Below, in pieces: positions 7,973 through 16,600 of a stretch of 30,865 bases of DNA (positions are counted from its first letter, which is position 1; every line of letters begins with the position of its first letter). A program made the translations under genes and the position numbers. The notes below the pieces were generated by a model that saw only the letters and a list, made by a program, of their open reading frames with translations, was not told where the DNA came from and made no database searches. This DNA comes from UMGS75 sp051872775 (GTDB taxonomy: Bacteria; Bacillota_I; Bacilli_A; ML615J-28; CAG-313). The stretch covers positions 1 to 30,865 of the forward strand of contig JBJEEE010000079.1 in the NCBI GenBank assembly GCA_051872775.1. The letters are read 5' to 3'.

Positions 7973-8686
7973 ATGCAAAGTAGTGTTATTATAAGTAATG
8001 AACTTGCACATTATAAAGAAAATGAATTAATATTCGCAAGCAATTTATATAAGACAAAATTAAATAATAAAATAAGTCAAGTCGCCTTCTATAAGACCCT
8101 TGAAAGAATGTGTAAGTCTGGAAAACTTGTGAAAATTGCAAAAGGTACATATCATCTACCTAAAGTAAGCAAGTATGGCATTGTTCCACCTTCTGAAAAT
8201 GAAATAGTTTCTTCATTTATAAATAATGGTAGAGGAACTATAATTGGATACTCGCTTTATAATTCATTAAATTTGACAACCCAGATTTCTAAAAACATCG
8301 AGATTATGTCATCTACACTATATAATTTTACAAAAAAAATACGAAATATTATTATTCATAAAGTACAAATAGATTTTACTAGTGATGTAATAAATTTGAT
8401 TAATGGTATGGAAGTTTTACAAAACTATTATAATATACAAGATTTAAATTATAACGCTTTTCTAATATTTACAAAAAAATTGTCAGAACAATATAATGAA
8501 GAAGTATTTAATAAAGTTATATCAACAATCAATTATAAAAAATCAACGATAGCTTTTCTTCGAGAAATTTTAAATTATTATGGAAAACCCAATAACTTAG
8601 ATTTATATCTATCTAGTTTATCTGAATATAAACATCCTAAAATGGAGGATATTTATGAAATTGCACGAACAACAAGAAGTGTTTAA
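7973..8686 (+). CDS. abiEi: AbiEi-type antitoxin (type IV toxin-antitoxin)
   Basis: This 237-residue protein has an N-terminal winged-helix region (FASNLYKTKL, then AFYKTLERMCKSGKLVKIAK, then GTYHLP) followed by the antitoxin domain with GIVPPSENEIV and GTIIGYSLYNSL, the DUF6088/AbiEi pattern. In AbiE systems this protein represses the promoter and counters the AbiEii nucleotidyltransferase without binding it. The strong ribosome site AAGGAGG is nine bases before the ATG, and the end overlaps the toxin start by 32 bases, the usual coupling of this pair. The gene is open and full length even though its partner is destroyed. It may persist as a stand-alone regulator or as protection against other AbiE toxins, which is inference. 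Confidence 0.85.
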   Translation: MQSSVIISNELAHYKENELIFASNLYKTKLNNKISQVAFYKTLERMCKSGKLVKIAKGTYHLPKVSKYGIVPPSENEIVSSFINNGRGTIIGYSLYNSLNLTTQISKNIEIMSSTLYNFTKKIRNIIIHKVQIDFTSDVINLINGMEVLQNYYNIQDLNYNAFLIFTKKLSEQYNEEVFNKVISTINYKKSTIAFLREILNYYGKPNNLDLYLSSLSEYKHPKMEDIYEIARTTRSV

Positions 8687-9099
8687 TGATTTAACTGCAA
8701 TTGTGGCTAAAGAAATGCATATTCCAGAGTCTGCAGTAAAACGTGACTATTATATAGTTCTATTACTTGAAAAACTTGGAAATAGTACATATGCTGAAAA
8801 ATGTGTATTTAAAGGTGGAACATCACTCAGCAAGTGTTATCCAGGCTCAATAGAAAGGTTTTCTGAGGATATTGACTTGACCTTTTTTAGGTATGGAACT
8901 TTCTGATAATATTTGTGAAAAAAACATTAAAAATATATAAAAAATTATGACTAAGGGAACTTGCATTGAGAAGATAGTTGAAGAACGTTATGAGACGCTT
9001 CATAAAGATTTACTTTATACTGATAATAAATAAGACTTTAAAGTTGCTTTAGAGATATTCCATGAATTAAACGAAATATTTTCCGAAATAGATGAATAA
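8655..9099 (+). pseudogene. abiEii: Destroyed AbiEii nucleotidyltransferase toxin
   Basis: It starts at ATG 8655 behind GGAGG and encodes 83 residues with the hallmark toxin motifs CVFKGGTSLSKCY and RFSEDIDLTF, then stops at 8904-8906. An extra T in the T6 run at 8883-8888 accounts for the shift: without it the frame continues GMELSDNICEKNIKNI, meets TAA at 8938, continues IMTKGTCIEKIVEER, then LHKDLLYTDNK, TAA at 9031, and DFKVALEIFHELNEIFSEID before the natural-looking end at 9097-9099. Only about 147 codons are left of a family usually near 280-300 residues, so an internal part is also deleted, apparently after IVEERYE. With one frameshift, two nonsense codons and a deletion it cannot make active toxin. 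Confidence 0.8.
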
Positions 9100-9204
9100 T
9101 AGTTGTAAAAAATGTATTGATTTTTAGTAAAATAAAAAATACATATACTTAGGACAAATTACATTACATTCGATAATGGTCAAGGAAAAATAAGTACAAG
9201 TAGT

Positions 9205-9247
9205 AATCCCGATAAAAATAAAGTCATACTTTAGAATTCTCGGGATT
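9205..9247 (+). terminator. Weak hairpin terminator, and content of 9100-9372
   Basis: AATCCCGA at 9205-9212 pairs with TCGGGATT at 9240-9247 across a 27-base loop, followed by TTATATTATTTAT. It is a plausible but not strong terminator. The rest of 9100-9315 shows no recognisable gene; a short open stretch at about 9155-9232 has no start or family resemblance. Confidence 0.4.
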
Positions 9248-9315
9248 TTATATTATTTATGAATTAAACAGATTAAGAATTAAGTAAGAAAGTATAAAAT
9301 TAGATTACTAATTGA

Positions 9316-9343
9316 TTGATTAAATTACATTTTTTGTTATAAT
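9316..9343 (+). promoter_or_regulatory. Promoter of the HAD/glycosylase pair
   Basis: TTGATT at 9316-9321 and TATAAT at 9338-9343 are 16 bases apart, with the ribosome site GAGGAG at 9361-9366 before ATG 9373. Confidence 0.55.
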
Positions 9344-9372
9344 AGTAACATATAGATAAAGAGGAGAAATAA

Positions 9373-10101
9373 ATGTTAAAAGCTGTATTTTTTGATCTAG
9401 ATGGTACCCTTCTTCCAATGGATGAAGATAAGTTTACTAAATTATATTTTAAATTATTATGTGAAAAAGTTAAGCCTTTAGGATACGAACCAAATAAGTT
9501 GATTAACTGTATCTGGGAAGGTACAAAACTAATGTATCAAAACGATAGTGGTAAAACCAATGAAGAAGTATTTTGGGAATGTTTCTTGAAGAACTATGAT
9601 GAAAATGCTCTTCAAAATAAGGAAGTATTTGATGAATTTTATATAAAAGAGTTTTACCTTGCGAAAGATTCATGTGGTACAAATCCTTTCGCAAAAGATA
9701 TCATAACATATGCTAAAAAGCTAGTAGGAAAGGTAATCCTTACAACTAATCCGATTTTTCCCTATAATGGGGTGAAAACAAGACTTGATTTTATTAATTT
9801 AGTACCTGAAGATTTCGACTATATTACGACATATGAAAATAGCTATCATTGTAAACCTAACCCTAAATACTTCAAAGATGTTTTAGATAAGTTTAATCTT
9901 TTACCAAATGAAGTAATTCTATTTGGTAATAACGATCAAGAAGACTATCTTTGCGCAAAACTAGCAGGCATCACTTGTTATTTAGTTGGTGAAAACTTAA
10001 TCTTACATGATAATATTAAAGATGAAATCCCTCACATTATGATGGAAGATGTTGTTAAAATTATTGATGAGGAATTTAAGAAAAGAAATAATGAAAAATA
10101 A
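9373..10101 (+). CDS. HAD-superfamily hydrolase, phosphatase-like
   Basis: This 242-residue cytosolic protein carries all four HAD motifs. Motif I is DLDGT at 8-12 (nucleophile Asp8, acid/base Asp10), motif II is LTTN at 123-126, motif III is Lys161 in CKPNPKYF, and motif IV is FGNNDQED at 184-191 with metal-binding acids. Residues about 17-95 form a helical cap, as in C1-type phosphatases of the phosphoglycolate/nucleotidase type. The substrate cannot be assigned; a small phosphorylated metabolite or nucleotide is likely. The gene overlaps the next one by 11 bases, so the two are translationally coupled. Its own promoter lies at 9316-9343. Confidence 0.85.
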   Translation: MLKAVFFDLDGTLLPMDEDKFTKLYFKLLCEKVKPLGYEPNKLINCIWEGTKLMYQNDSGKTNEEVFWECFLKNYDENALQNKEVFDEFYIKEFYLAKDSCGTNPFAKDIITYAKKLVGKVILTTNPIFPYNGVKTRLDFINLVPEDFDYITTYENSYHCKPNPKYFKDVLDKFNLLPNEVILFGNNDQEDYLCAKLAGITCYLVGENLILHDNIKDEIPHIMMEDVVKIIDEEFKKRNNEK

Positions 10102-10585
10102 AACAACCCATCAAATACATGAACTAAATCCTGTATATGATAGCAATTCGGAAATACTCATTTTAGGAAGCTTTCCATCGGTCTTATCACGTGAAGTTTC
10201 ATTTTACTATGGTAATCCCAAAAACCGATTTTGGATGGTTTTATCTAAAATCTATGATGAAGAAATCCCAAATGATATAAGTTCAAAGAAGTCTTTTTTG
10301 TTAAATCATAACATTGCCTTATGGGATGTCGTTCAATCATGTGATATCTGCGGTTCAAGTGATAGTACGATAAAAAACATTGTTCCGGTTGACCTAACCA
10401 TCATACTAGAACAAGCCAATATCAAAAAAATTTATGTTAATGGCAAAACGGCATTTAATCTATATTATAAATATTTATATCCTATCTATCATCAAGATGC
10501 TATTTTACTTCCTTCAACTTCACCTGCAAATGCAGCCTACTCTTTAGATTTATTATATGATAAATGGAGTGTAATCAAAAATTAA
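10091..10585 (+). CDS. DNA-deoxyinosine (hypoxanthine) glycosylase, UDG superfamily
   Basis: This 164-residue base-excision repair enzyme is predicted to remove deaminated bases such as hypoxanthine from DNA. It shows the active-site loop LILGSFPS at 23-30, YYGNPKNRFW at 39-48, IALWDVVQSCDICGSSDSTI at 75-94 and the C-terminal PSTSPANA motif at 141-148, the pattern of family 6 glycosylases. The start at ATG 10091 overlaps the end of the HAD gene by 11 bases and gives the normal family length. An upstream ATG at 10049 in the same frame would overlap by 53 bases and add residues not expected in the family. Coupling to a possible nucleotide phosphatase suggests base-damage housekeeping (inference). 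Confidence 0.85.
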   Translation: MKNKTTHQIHELNPVYDSNSEILILGSFPSVLSREVSFYYGNPKNRFWMVLSKIYDEEIPNDISSKKSFLLNHNIALWDVVQSCDICGSSDSTIKNIVPVDLTIILEQANIKKIYVNGKTAFNLYYKYLYPIYHQDAILLPSTSPANAAYSLDLLYDKWSVIKN

Positions 10586-10592
10586 CAAACTC

Positions 10593-10628
10593 GTGATATC
10601 GTTATAATTTATAATGATATCACTTTTT
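10593..10628 (+). terminator. Strong Rho-independent terminator
   Basis: GTGATATCGTTATAA pairs with TTATAATGATATCAC (10593-10623; one G-U pair, tiny loop) and is followed by TTTTT at 10624-10628. It ends the HAD/glycosylase unit. Between here and 10865 the DNA is very AT-rich with several TATAAT-like boxes (10733, 10787, 10828), none with a convincing -35 box, so the lipoprotein promoter is not resolved. Confidence 0.85.
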
Positions 10629-10865
10629 ATATTGGAAATAATCGATAAATCAAATATTATAAAATGTACTATTGATGTTAATTTTTTGCTGAAAAATAAT
10701 AATAATTGTTAAAAAAATAAAAAGTAAAAATATATAATGAAAGCGTTATTATAGGCAAATTTTAGACTCATTATTTTTAATTATTATATAATAATATAGT
10801 ATTAAATATAGCGATTATATTTACTATTATAATAATAAAAAATAAAAGAAAGAAGAGGAAAAGAT

Positions 10866-13541
10866 ATGAAGAGTTCAAAAATAATTAAATCTTTATTTAG
10901 CCTTGTCGTTTTCTTTGGTTTATTGTTTGCTTTTGTCGGATGTTATGATGCAGTTAACTATAAAGTAACATTCGAATCAGAAGGAGAAGTAGTAGCTAGC
11001 GTAGTTGTCGCAAAAGGTGCAACTTTCCCTGCTGAACAAGTACCAGCAAATCCTGAAAAAGAAGGCTATGATTTTGTTGGATGGTATAATGGATCTACTT
11101 TATTTGATCCAAATGAAGTAGTTAATGATAACATTAGATATGTTGCTAAATTTGAAGAACAACCTGAAGTATATACTTTAACTTTTGTTTGTGATGAAGT
11201 TACTGTAAAAACGGTTGAAGTTCAAGAAGGAGAAAAAATTGACATTGCTTCAGTTCCAGCTGATCCAGTAAAGAAAGCATATGAATTTGTTGGATGGTTT
11301 AATGAAAAAGGTCAATTTAATGAAGAAGCTAAAGTTTATGCAAGTGCAACATACTATGCAAGTTTTGAAAGAACTGATTATGTTGTTACATTTGGTGAAC
11401 AAGAAGTTTTAGTTCCTGTAGGTGAAACTTTAAGTCTTGAAGGAGTTGAAGCTCCAGTTCAAGAAGGCGCTTATTTTGCAGGATGGGTATCTGATGGTGT
11501 CTTTGCATCTGAAGGATTAGAAATTACTGCTGATACTACTTTTGAAGCATTATTTGTTACCGCAAGTTCATTTGAAGGTGTATGGGGTAATAGTGATGGT
11601 ACATGGTTTGTAATCAGTGAAAGTACAGTTACAAATGGTATCTATGGTTCAAATGGTAAAGTATTTGCATTTAATCCTGAAACAGGTGCTCTAGAATATG
11701 ATGCCTCATCATTATATATTAATAAACATTCCTTTGTTGTTACCGCAACCGGTCTTAACTATGTTCATTATTATTGGGATGACATTTATGAAGAAATGAC
11801 TGAAGAAGTAGTTGAACTAACACGTGCGGTTGAAACTGGTTATGAAGGAACATATCGTGCAGATAATTCATCTTATATCGACATCATCGAAGGTGGATAT
11901 GTAACTAGATATGAAGGTGGTCAAACAACTAAAGGTATCGTAGTTACATCTGAAGAAGGAACTGTAATTAATTATTCTACATCATCTTCATCTTATAGTA
12001 AGAGTGTTGCTGTAGTATTTGATGAATTTGGTAATCTTCAAATAAATGGTAAAATCTATGTAAAGAATTCAGAAGCATTTGCTTATTTATATCAATCTTC
12101 AAATCCAACTGTTTACTTCTTTACTGTAGCTGAATCAGAAGTTGTAATCGTTAGTGATAGTGGTAAATCATATTATGCAACATATGAAGGTGTTCGTGAA
12201 GTTGGTCAAATCTTAACTGTAAGTTATGCTGAAAAAGAACTTGTTTTACAAGTAACTGGTACAACATCATATGTAGCTGCAGGTAGTGAACAAGGTAGTT
12301 ACACATACGGTGAAAACACTCTTGTTCTTGATGGATTTGGAACAGCAACGGTAAATGGCAAAGAAGCAGCTTATACTATTAATGGAGCTAATGTTATTGT
12401 AGCAGATGGTCATGGATATAAAGTAAATAGTGAAACTAAGACTTATGAAGAACTTACTAAAGATTCTGTAAATACTGGTGTTTATGTTTATAATGATAAT
12501 ACTAAGTATACATTAGTTCTTGATGGCTTTGGTGGCGCAACACTTTATTATTCAACTTACGAATATAAAGGTGTTTATAAACTAACAAGCACTTCTGTAA
12601 CAATTTCTAATTGTAATTACTATGCTAATGGTACATGGACTTTTGAAGAAAATGGACAAGTACTTGCAAAAGATGGTAAAGTATACTTACTTGAAGGTGC
12701 TACTTTAGTTGATGTAAGAGAAGAAATGAATGGTGTTTATGGTGATGCTGGTGAAGTGATTGTTTCAACTGGTAAAATCGTTTATGCAGGTGTAGAATAT
12801 ACTTTAACATATAACTACAATGGTTCTAAAGCAACATTCGGAATCAAACATACAGATGAAAGTATTTATGGTGTACAAGCTGAGTTTACTGATGTTTATA
12901 CAATCTACAAGAAAGAAAATGGCAACTTATTTGTTGAAGCATATTTAAATACTTGGGATGAATATGGAGAAGGTCCAGAATCAACATATCAAAGTGCAGA
13001 ATATGCACCATACGTTGCACAAACACTTGATGCATTTGCAGGTACATGGGTTGGTACAAACAGCTATGGTAATACAATGACTTATGTTATCAATGGTGAT
13101 GGAACTGGAACACTTTATGGAAATGCTATTACTTATACAATTTCTGGTAACGTATTAAGTTTTACTTATAACTGGGAAGACTACACATTAACAGGAGATC
13201 CTTCTACTGGTAAACTTACAGCTCAATTTACATATGATTATGAATGGCTTGCAAGTTTTGTGGTTACAAAACAAAGTGAAGAAGCAAGTGGTGATGCATA
13301 TCAAGGTACTTGGACAGGTACATTGTATGGATCAACTGTAACTATCGTATTTAATGGCGATGGTACAGGAACATTTGGCGATCAAGCAATCACCTATACG
13401 ATTTCTGGTAATACATTGACATTTGAATATTCAGATGGTACATATACACTTGTTGGTGATCCATCAACTAATCAATTAACTGCTAACTGGACATATGATA
13501 GTGGTTACGAAGATGGACCATCATACAAATTAACAAGATAA
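10866..13541 (+). CDS. Large surface lipoprotein with three InlB B-repeats and lipocalin-like modules
   Basis: This 891-residue protein has a signal peptide ending in the lipobox FVGC (Cys26), so it is exported and lipid-anchored on the outer face of the membrane. Three Listeria-Bacteroides (InlB B-type) repeats follow at about 32-98, 102-168 and 171-231, each with the EGYDFVGW-type signature. From about 236 on there is a string of small beta-rich modules marked by GVW/GTY/GTW and LVLDGFG (for example 473-500 and about 555), all without catalytic motifs that I recognise. The last two modules are near-identical tandem copies. There is no LPXTG or transmembrane tail. AGAGGA precedes the ATG. 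It heads a tandem of three related lipoproteins. A binding or adhesion role is inferred from the architecture. Confidence 0.8.
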   Translation: MKSSKIIKSLFSLVVFFGLLFAFVGCYDAVNYKVTFESEGEVVASVVVAKGATFPAEQVPANPEKEGYDFVGWYNGSTLFDPNEVVNDNIRYVAKFEEQPEVYTLTFVCDEVTVKTVEVQEGEKIDIASVPADPVKKAYEFVGWFNEKGQFNEEAKVYASATYYASFERTDYVVTFGEQEVLVPVGETLSLEGVEAPVQEGAYFAGWVSDGVFASEGLEITADTTFEALFVTASSFEGVWGNSDGTWFVISESTVTNGIYGSNGKVFAFNPETGALEYDASSLYINKHSFVVTATGLNYVHYYWDDIYEEMTEEVVELTRAVETGYEGTYRADNSSYIDIIEGGYVTRYEGGQTTKGIVVTSEEGTVINYSTSSSSYSKSVAVVFDEFGNLQINGKIYVKNSEAFAYLYQSSNPTVYFFTVAESEVVIVSDSGKSYYATYEGVREVGQILTVSYAEKELVLQVTGTTSYVAAGSEQGSYTYGENTLVLDGFGTATVNGKEAAYTINGANVIVADGHGYKVNSETKTYEELTKDSVNTGVYVYNDNTKYTLVLDGFGGATLYYSTYEYKGVYKLTSTSVTISNCNYYANGTWTFEENGQVLAKDGKVYLLEGATLVDVREEMNGVYGDAGEVIVSTGKIVYAGVEYTLTYNYNGSKATFGIKHTDESIYGVQAEFTDVYTIYKKENGNLFVEAYLNTWDEYGEGPESTYQSAEYAPYVAQTLDAFAGTWVGTNSYGNTMTYVINGDGTGTLYGNAITYTISGNVLSFTYNWEDYTLTGDPSTGKLTAQFTYDYEWLASFVVTKQSEEASGDAYQGTWTGTLYGSTVTIVFNGDGTGTFGDQAITYTISGNTLTFEYSDGTYTLVGDPSTNQLTANWTYDSGYEDGPSYKLTR
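13038..13541 (+). repeat. Tandem copies of an 88-residue module at the C-terminus of the first lipoprotein
   Basis: Units begin at 13038 and 13302, 264 bases apart. Shared landmarks are AGTWVGT/QGTWTGT, INGDGTGT/FNGDGTGT, AITYTISGN in both, and TLTGDPSTGKLTA/TLVGDPSTNQLTA. The DNA is also visibly similar, indicating a recent duplication compared with the other modules of the protein. Confidence 0.85.
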
Positions 13542-13553
13542 TAATATAAGTTT

Positions 13554-13584
13554 AAATTGAGGGGTATAATACCCCTTAATTTTT
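13554..13584 (+). terminator. Intergenic hairpin terminator or attenuator between lipoproteins 1 and 2
   Basis: AAATTGAGGGGTA at 13554-13566 pairs with TACCCCTTAATTT at 13570-13582 (13 pairs including one G-U and four G-C) with a 3-base loop, running into T residues. No promoter is evident between it and the next gene at 13619, so partial read-through may set the ratio of the first lipoprotein to the next two. Confidence 0.75.
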
Positions 13585-13618
13585 ATGTGGATTAAAACAC
13601 AAATGAAGGAGGATTAAA

Positions 13619-16600
13619 ATGAAAAGAAAGTACTTGGTTAAGTTATTAATAATAATAAGCATTTTAGGTTCTTTGTTCATGATTGGATGTAAGAAGAAAA
13701 ATCCGGTTGAAACAGAAAATCCGGTTTATTATTATGTAACCTTTGACGAAAATAATGGTAAACAAACCAGTATGGTTAGAGTTGAAGCAAATAAACTTGT
13801 TGAAAAACCATCAAATGATCCAGTTAAAGAAGGTTATAATTTCTTATATTGGACATTGAACGATGAAGAATATGATTTTTCATCTCCAGTTACGAATCAT
13901 ATTACATTAATTGCTAAATATGAAGAAGTTACAAAGAAAAAAACAACACGCATTATATGGAGTGAAGATGAATCATCATATTATTCCTTTGATGGTAGCG
14001 TTCCAAGAACGGTTGAAGTAGGAACATTAATTAAGTTTAAAGTTGTTACATCTCCATATTATGAAGGTGATTTGGAAGTTATTGTGGATAATAAAATAAT
14101 AGAACCAGATGAAGATGGCTACTACAACTTTACTGCGGAAGACGTAACTTCCATGAATGTATATACTGATGGACTAGTAAAACAAAGTGATAAGATTAAA
14201 GGTCATGGTACGGAAGATTCACCATATCATATTGCTAATGCAAGTCAATTTAAGGCTTTCATTGATGGTGTTAATTCTTTAACCGATACTAGATATAATG
14301 AAGCATATGTTGTTCTAGATAACGATATAGACTTTAATGGATATGCTATTGATGTGATTGGTACGAAACTAAATTATAATCATTTCAGTGGTAAGTTTGA
14401 TGGTCAAAACCATACTATTGCTAATTTTACCTTAAATGAAGAAGAAGGAATGTATGGTTTATTTGGTTATCTTGTTACAGCAGAAATAACCAATCTCACA
14501 GTTAACAATGACTTAGTAGTAACACCTACAAGTTCATCCTACAACTTAGTTGGTGGAATTGTAGCATATAATATTGCATCTGATATTATGAATTGTCATT
14601 TTAATGGTTCTATTACAGTCAATAATGAACTACAAGCTGCCGCCGAAGTATATGTGGGTGGAATCGTTGGATATATGCAAAGTTATTCAACTACATATTC
14701 ATCAGTTCTATGTTATGCGACTTCGAATGCTTTAATTAACTCATCTGGTAAAACAGAAGTAACAAGTACGGGAGGTCTAGTTGGACTTATCCTTGGTTCT
14801 GATGAGTCGGTACCTGCTTTTATTTACAATAGTGTATTTAAGGGAAGTATTACAGGTGCTTCTTTATCATCAGGAGGTATAGTAGGTACTTTATGCAAGT
14901 TCTCAGCCGTTGCTAATAGTTATAGTGAAGGTTTAGTTGAAGCACTAAGTGATACACGTGATACCGCAGCTGGTGGTATCGCTGGAACGGCAGAAAATGA
15001 AACGGCTATTTCATATTCATTTTCTACTTCAAAACTTACTTCATCTAATCCCAATACTAACGAGTATATACAAGGTAATATTGTTGGTGCATCTTATCTA
15101 GCGGGAAGTAACAATATGGATGATCAAATGATCGTAATCGTTGATTCGTACTATTCTGTAGACGGAACCATTACGGTTAACGAAGAAAAATATGATTTAC
15201 ACAAATATGAAGATATTGTCAAACTTCTTAAATGGAGTCAAACCGATTGGGATGAATCCATTAACCCTACAATAGAAACAGGCGAAACCACTGAATTTAA
15301 AGTAATCTTTGATTTTGGACGTGATGTCACAAACGAAGGTAATGATTCTACAATGTTAACTCAAAAAGTAGATGAAGTAACTATTCAAGGCTTCTTACCA
15401 ATCTATTGGGTATATGATGGGTCAGGAATGAATACATTTGTTGCGGATGATGGCACAATCTCTTATGGTTTCTTCTTAGATGAAGCAAGAACAGTCAGAG
15501 TACCATCAAGTTTTATGGTAACTCAAAATACAACTATATACGTTGGTTTTGCGGATTATACTGAAGTAGTTGGAGACTACTATCTTTCATTAAATGATAC
15601 GGAAATTAAATTAACTTTTGAACCTATGGGAAAGATGGTAATGTCATATGACGCTATTATCGCCAACTATATGTATGTCTATGATGGTAATAAAATAACC
15701 ATTAAAGAAGGTTATTTTGCATATATTGAATATCCATCATTTATTGGTAATTACGATTTAGATGTAGATTATTATGCTGTTATTGAAAATGGTACTTTAG
15801 TTATTTACAATGATGACTTTTTCCCAAAAGATGGTCTTGAAATGATAGCTTATAAACATAATCTTGCTATGGGTACCTGGTATTCTAATGATAATTCAAT
15901 TTATACTTTCTTAAGTGATGGTACAGGAGTTATTGATAATGGTTCATCCTTTATTTATGAATGTAATGATCATTCAGTTAGAATTAATATAGGTAATGAA
16001 ACCATAAATGCTCAAATATCATCAGATAAAACGATGATGGAAGCATCAAATGGAATGATTCTTTCTCTTACTAAATTTGATGAGTATATGGGAACATGGG
16101 AATCAGAATTTAAAAATCCTGATGAAATTAGTTTTGATGGAAAAGGTAAAGTAACATATCAAAATCAAACATATGACTATGTAATTGATGAAAATAACAT
16201 CCTAACATTTAGTAACTATCAAGCATACTTTAATGAAGATAATCTCTTAGTTCTTGAATATGAAAATCATCAAAAAGTATTTGGTCAAAAGGGAAGCTAT
16301 ATTGGAACATGGTATGATACGACATTAGATTATTGGATAATCTTTGAAGGAATCAATAAAGATGGTGTTGGTTTTGGTTATGACTCATTTGGCTTTGATT
16401 TTACTTATAATAATACAAGTGAATCTAATGAACAAGTATTTATCAATTTATTCTACGGAACAACAATGTATGGATATGGTGGTCTTGCTATCGGTAATGA
16501 TGGTTCTGAAATGTTACAACTTGCTATCTACACACCATCAAGTGGGATGATTGTAGATGACTATAATGTAAGTTATATGGATCCATTCTTTGGAACTTGG

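Noticed and set aside
8883..8906. Phase-variable switching of the AbiEii toxin by slippage in the T6 run
   Set aside because: Correcting the run still leaves two in-frame TAA codons (8938, 9031) and an internal deletion, so slippage cannot restore a working toxin.
9155..9232. Short open stretch reading ITFDNGQGKISTSSNPDK between abiEii and the HAD gene
   Set aside because: It has no start codon, ribosome site or family resemblance, and its end overlaps the weak hairpin.
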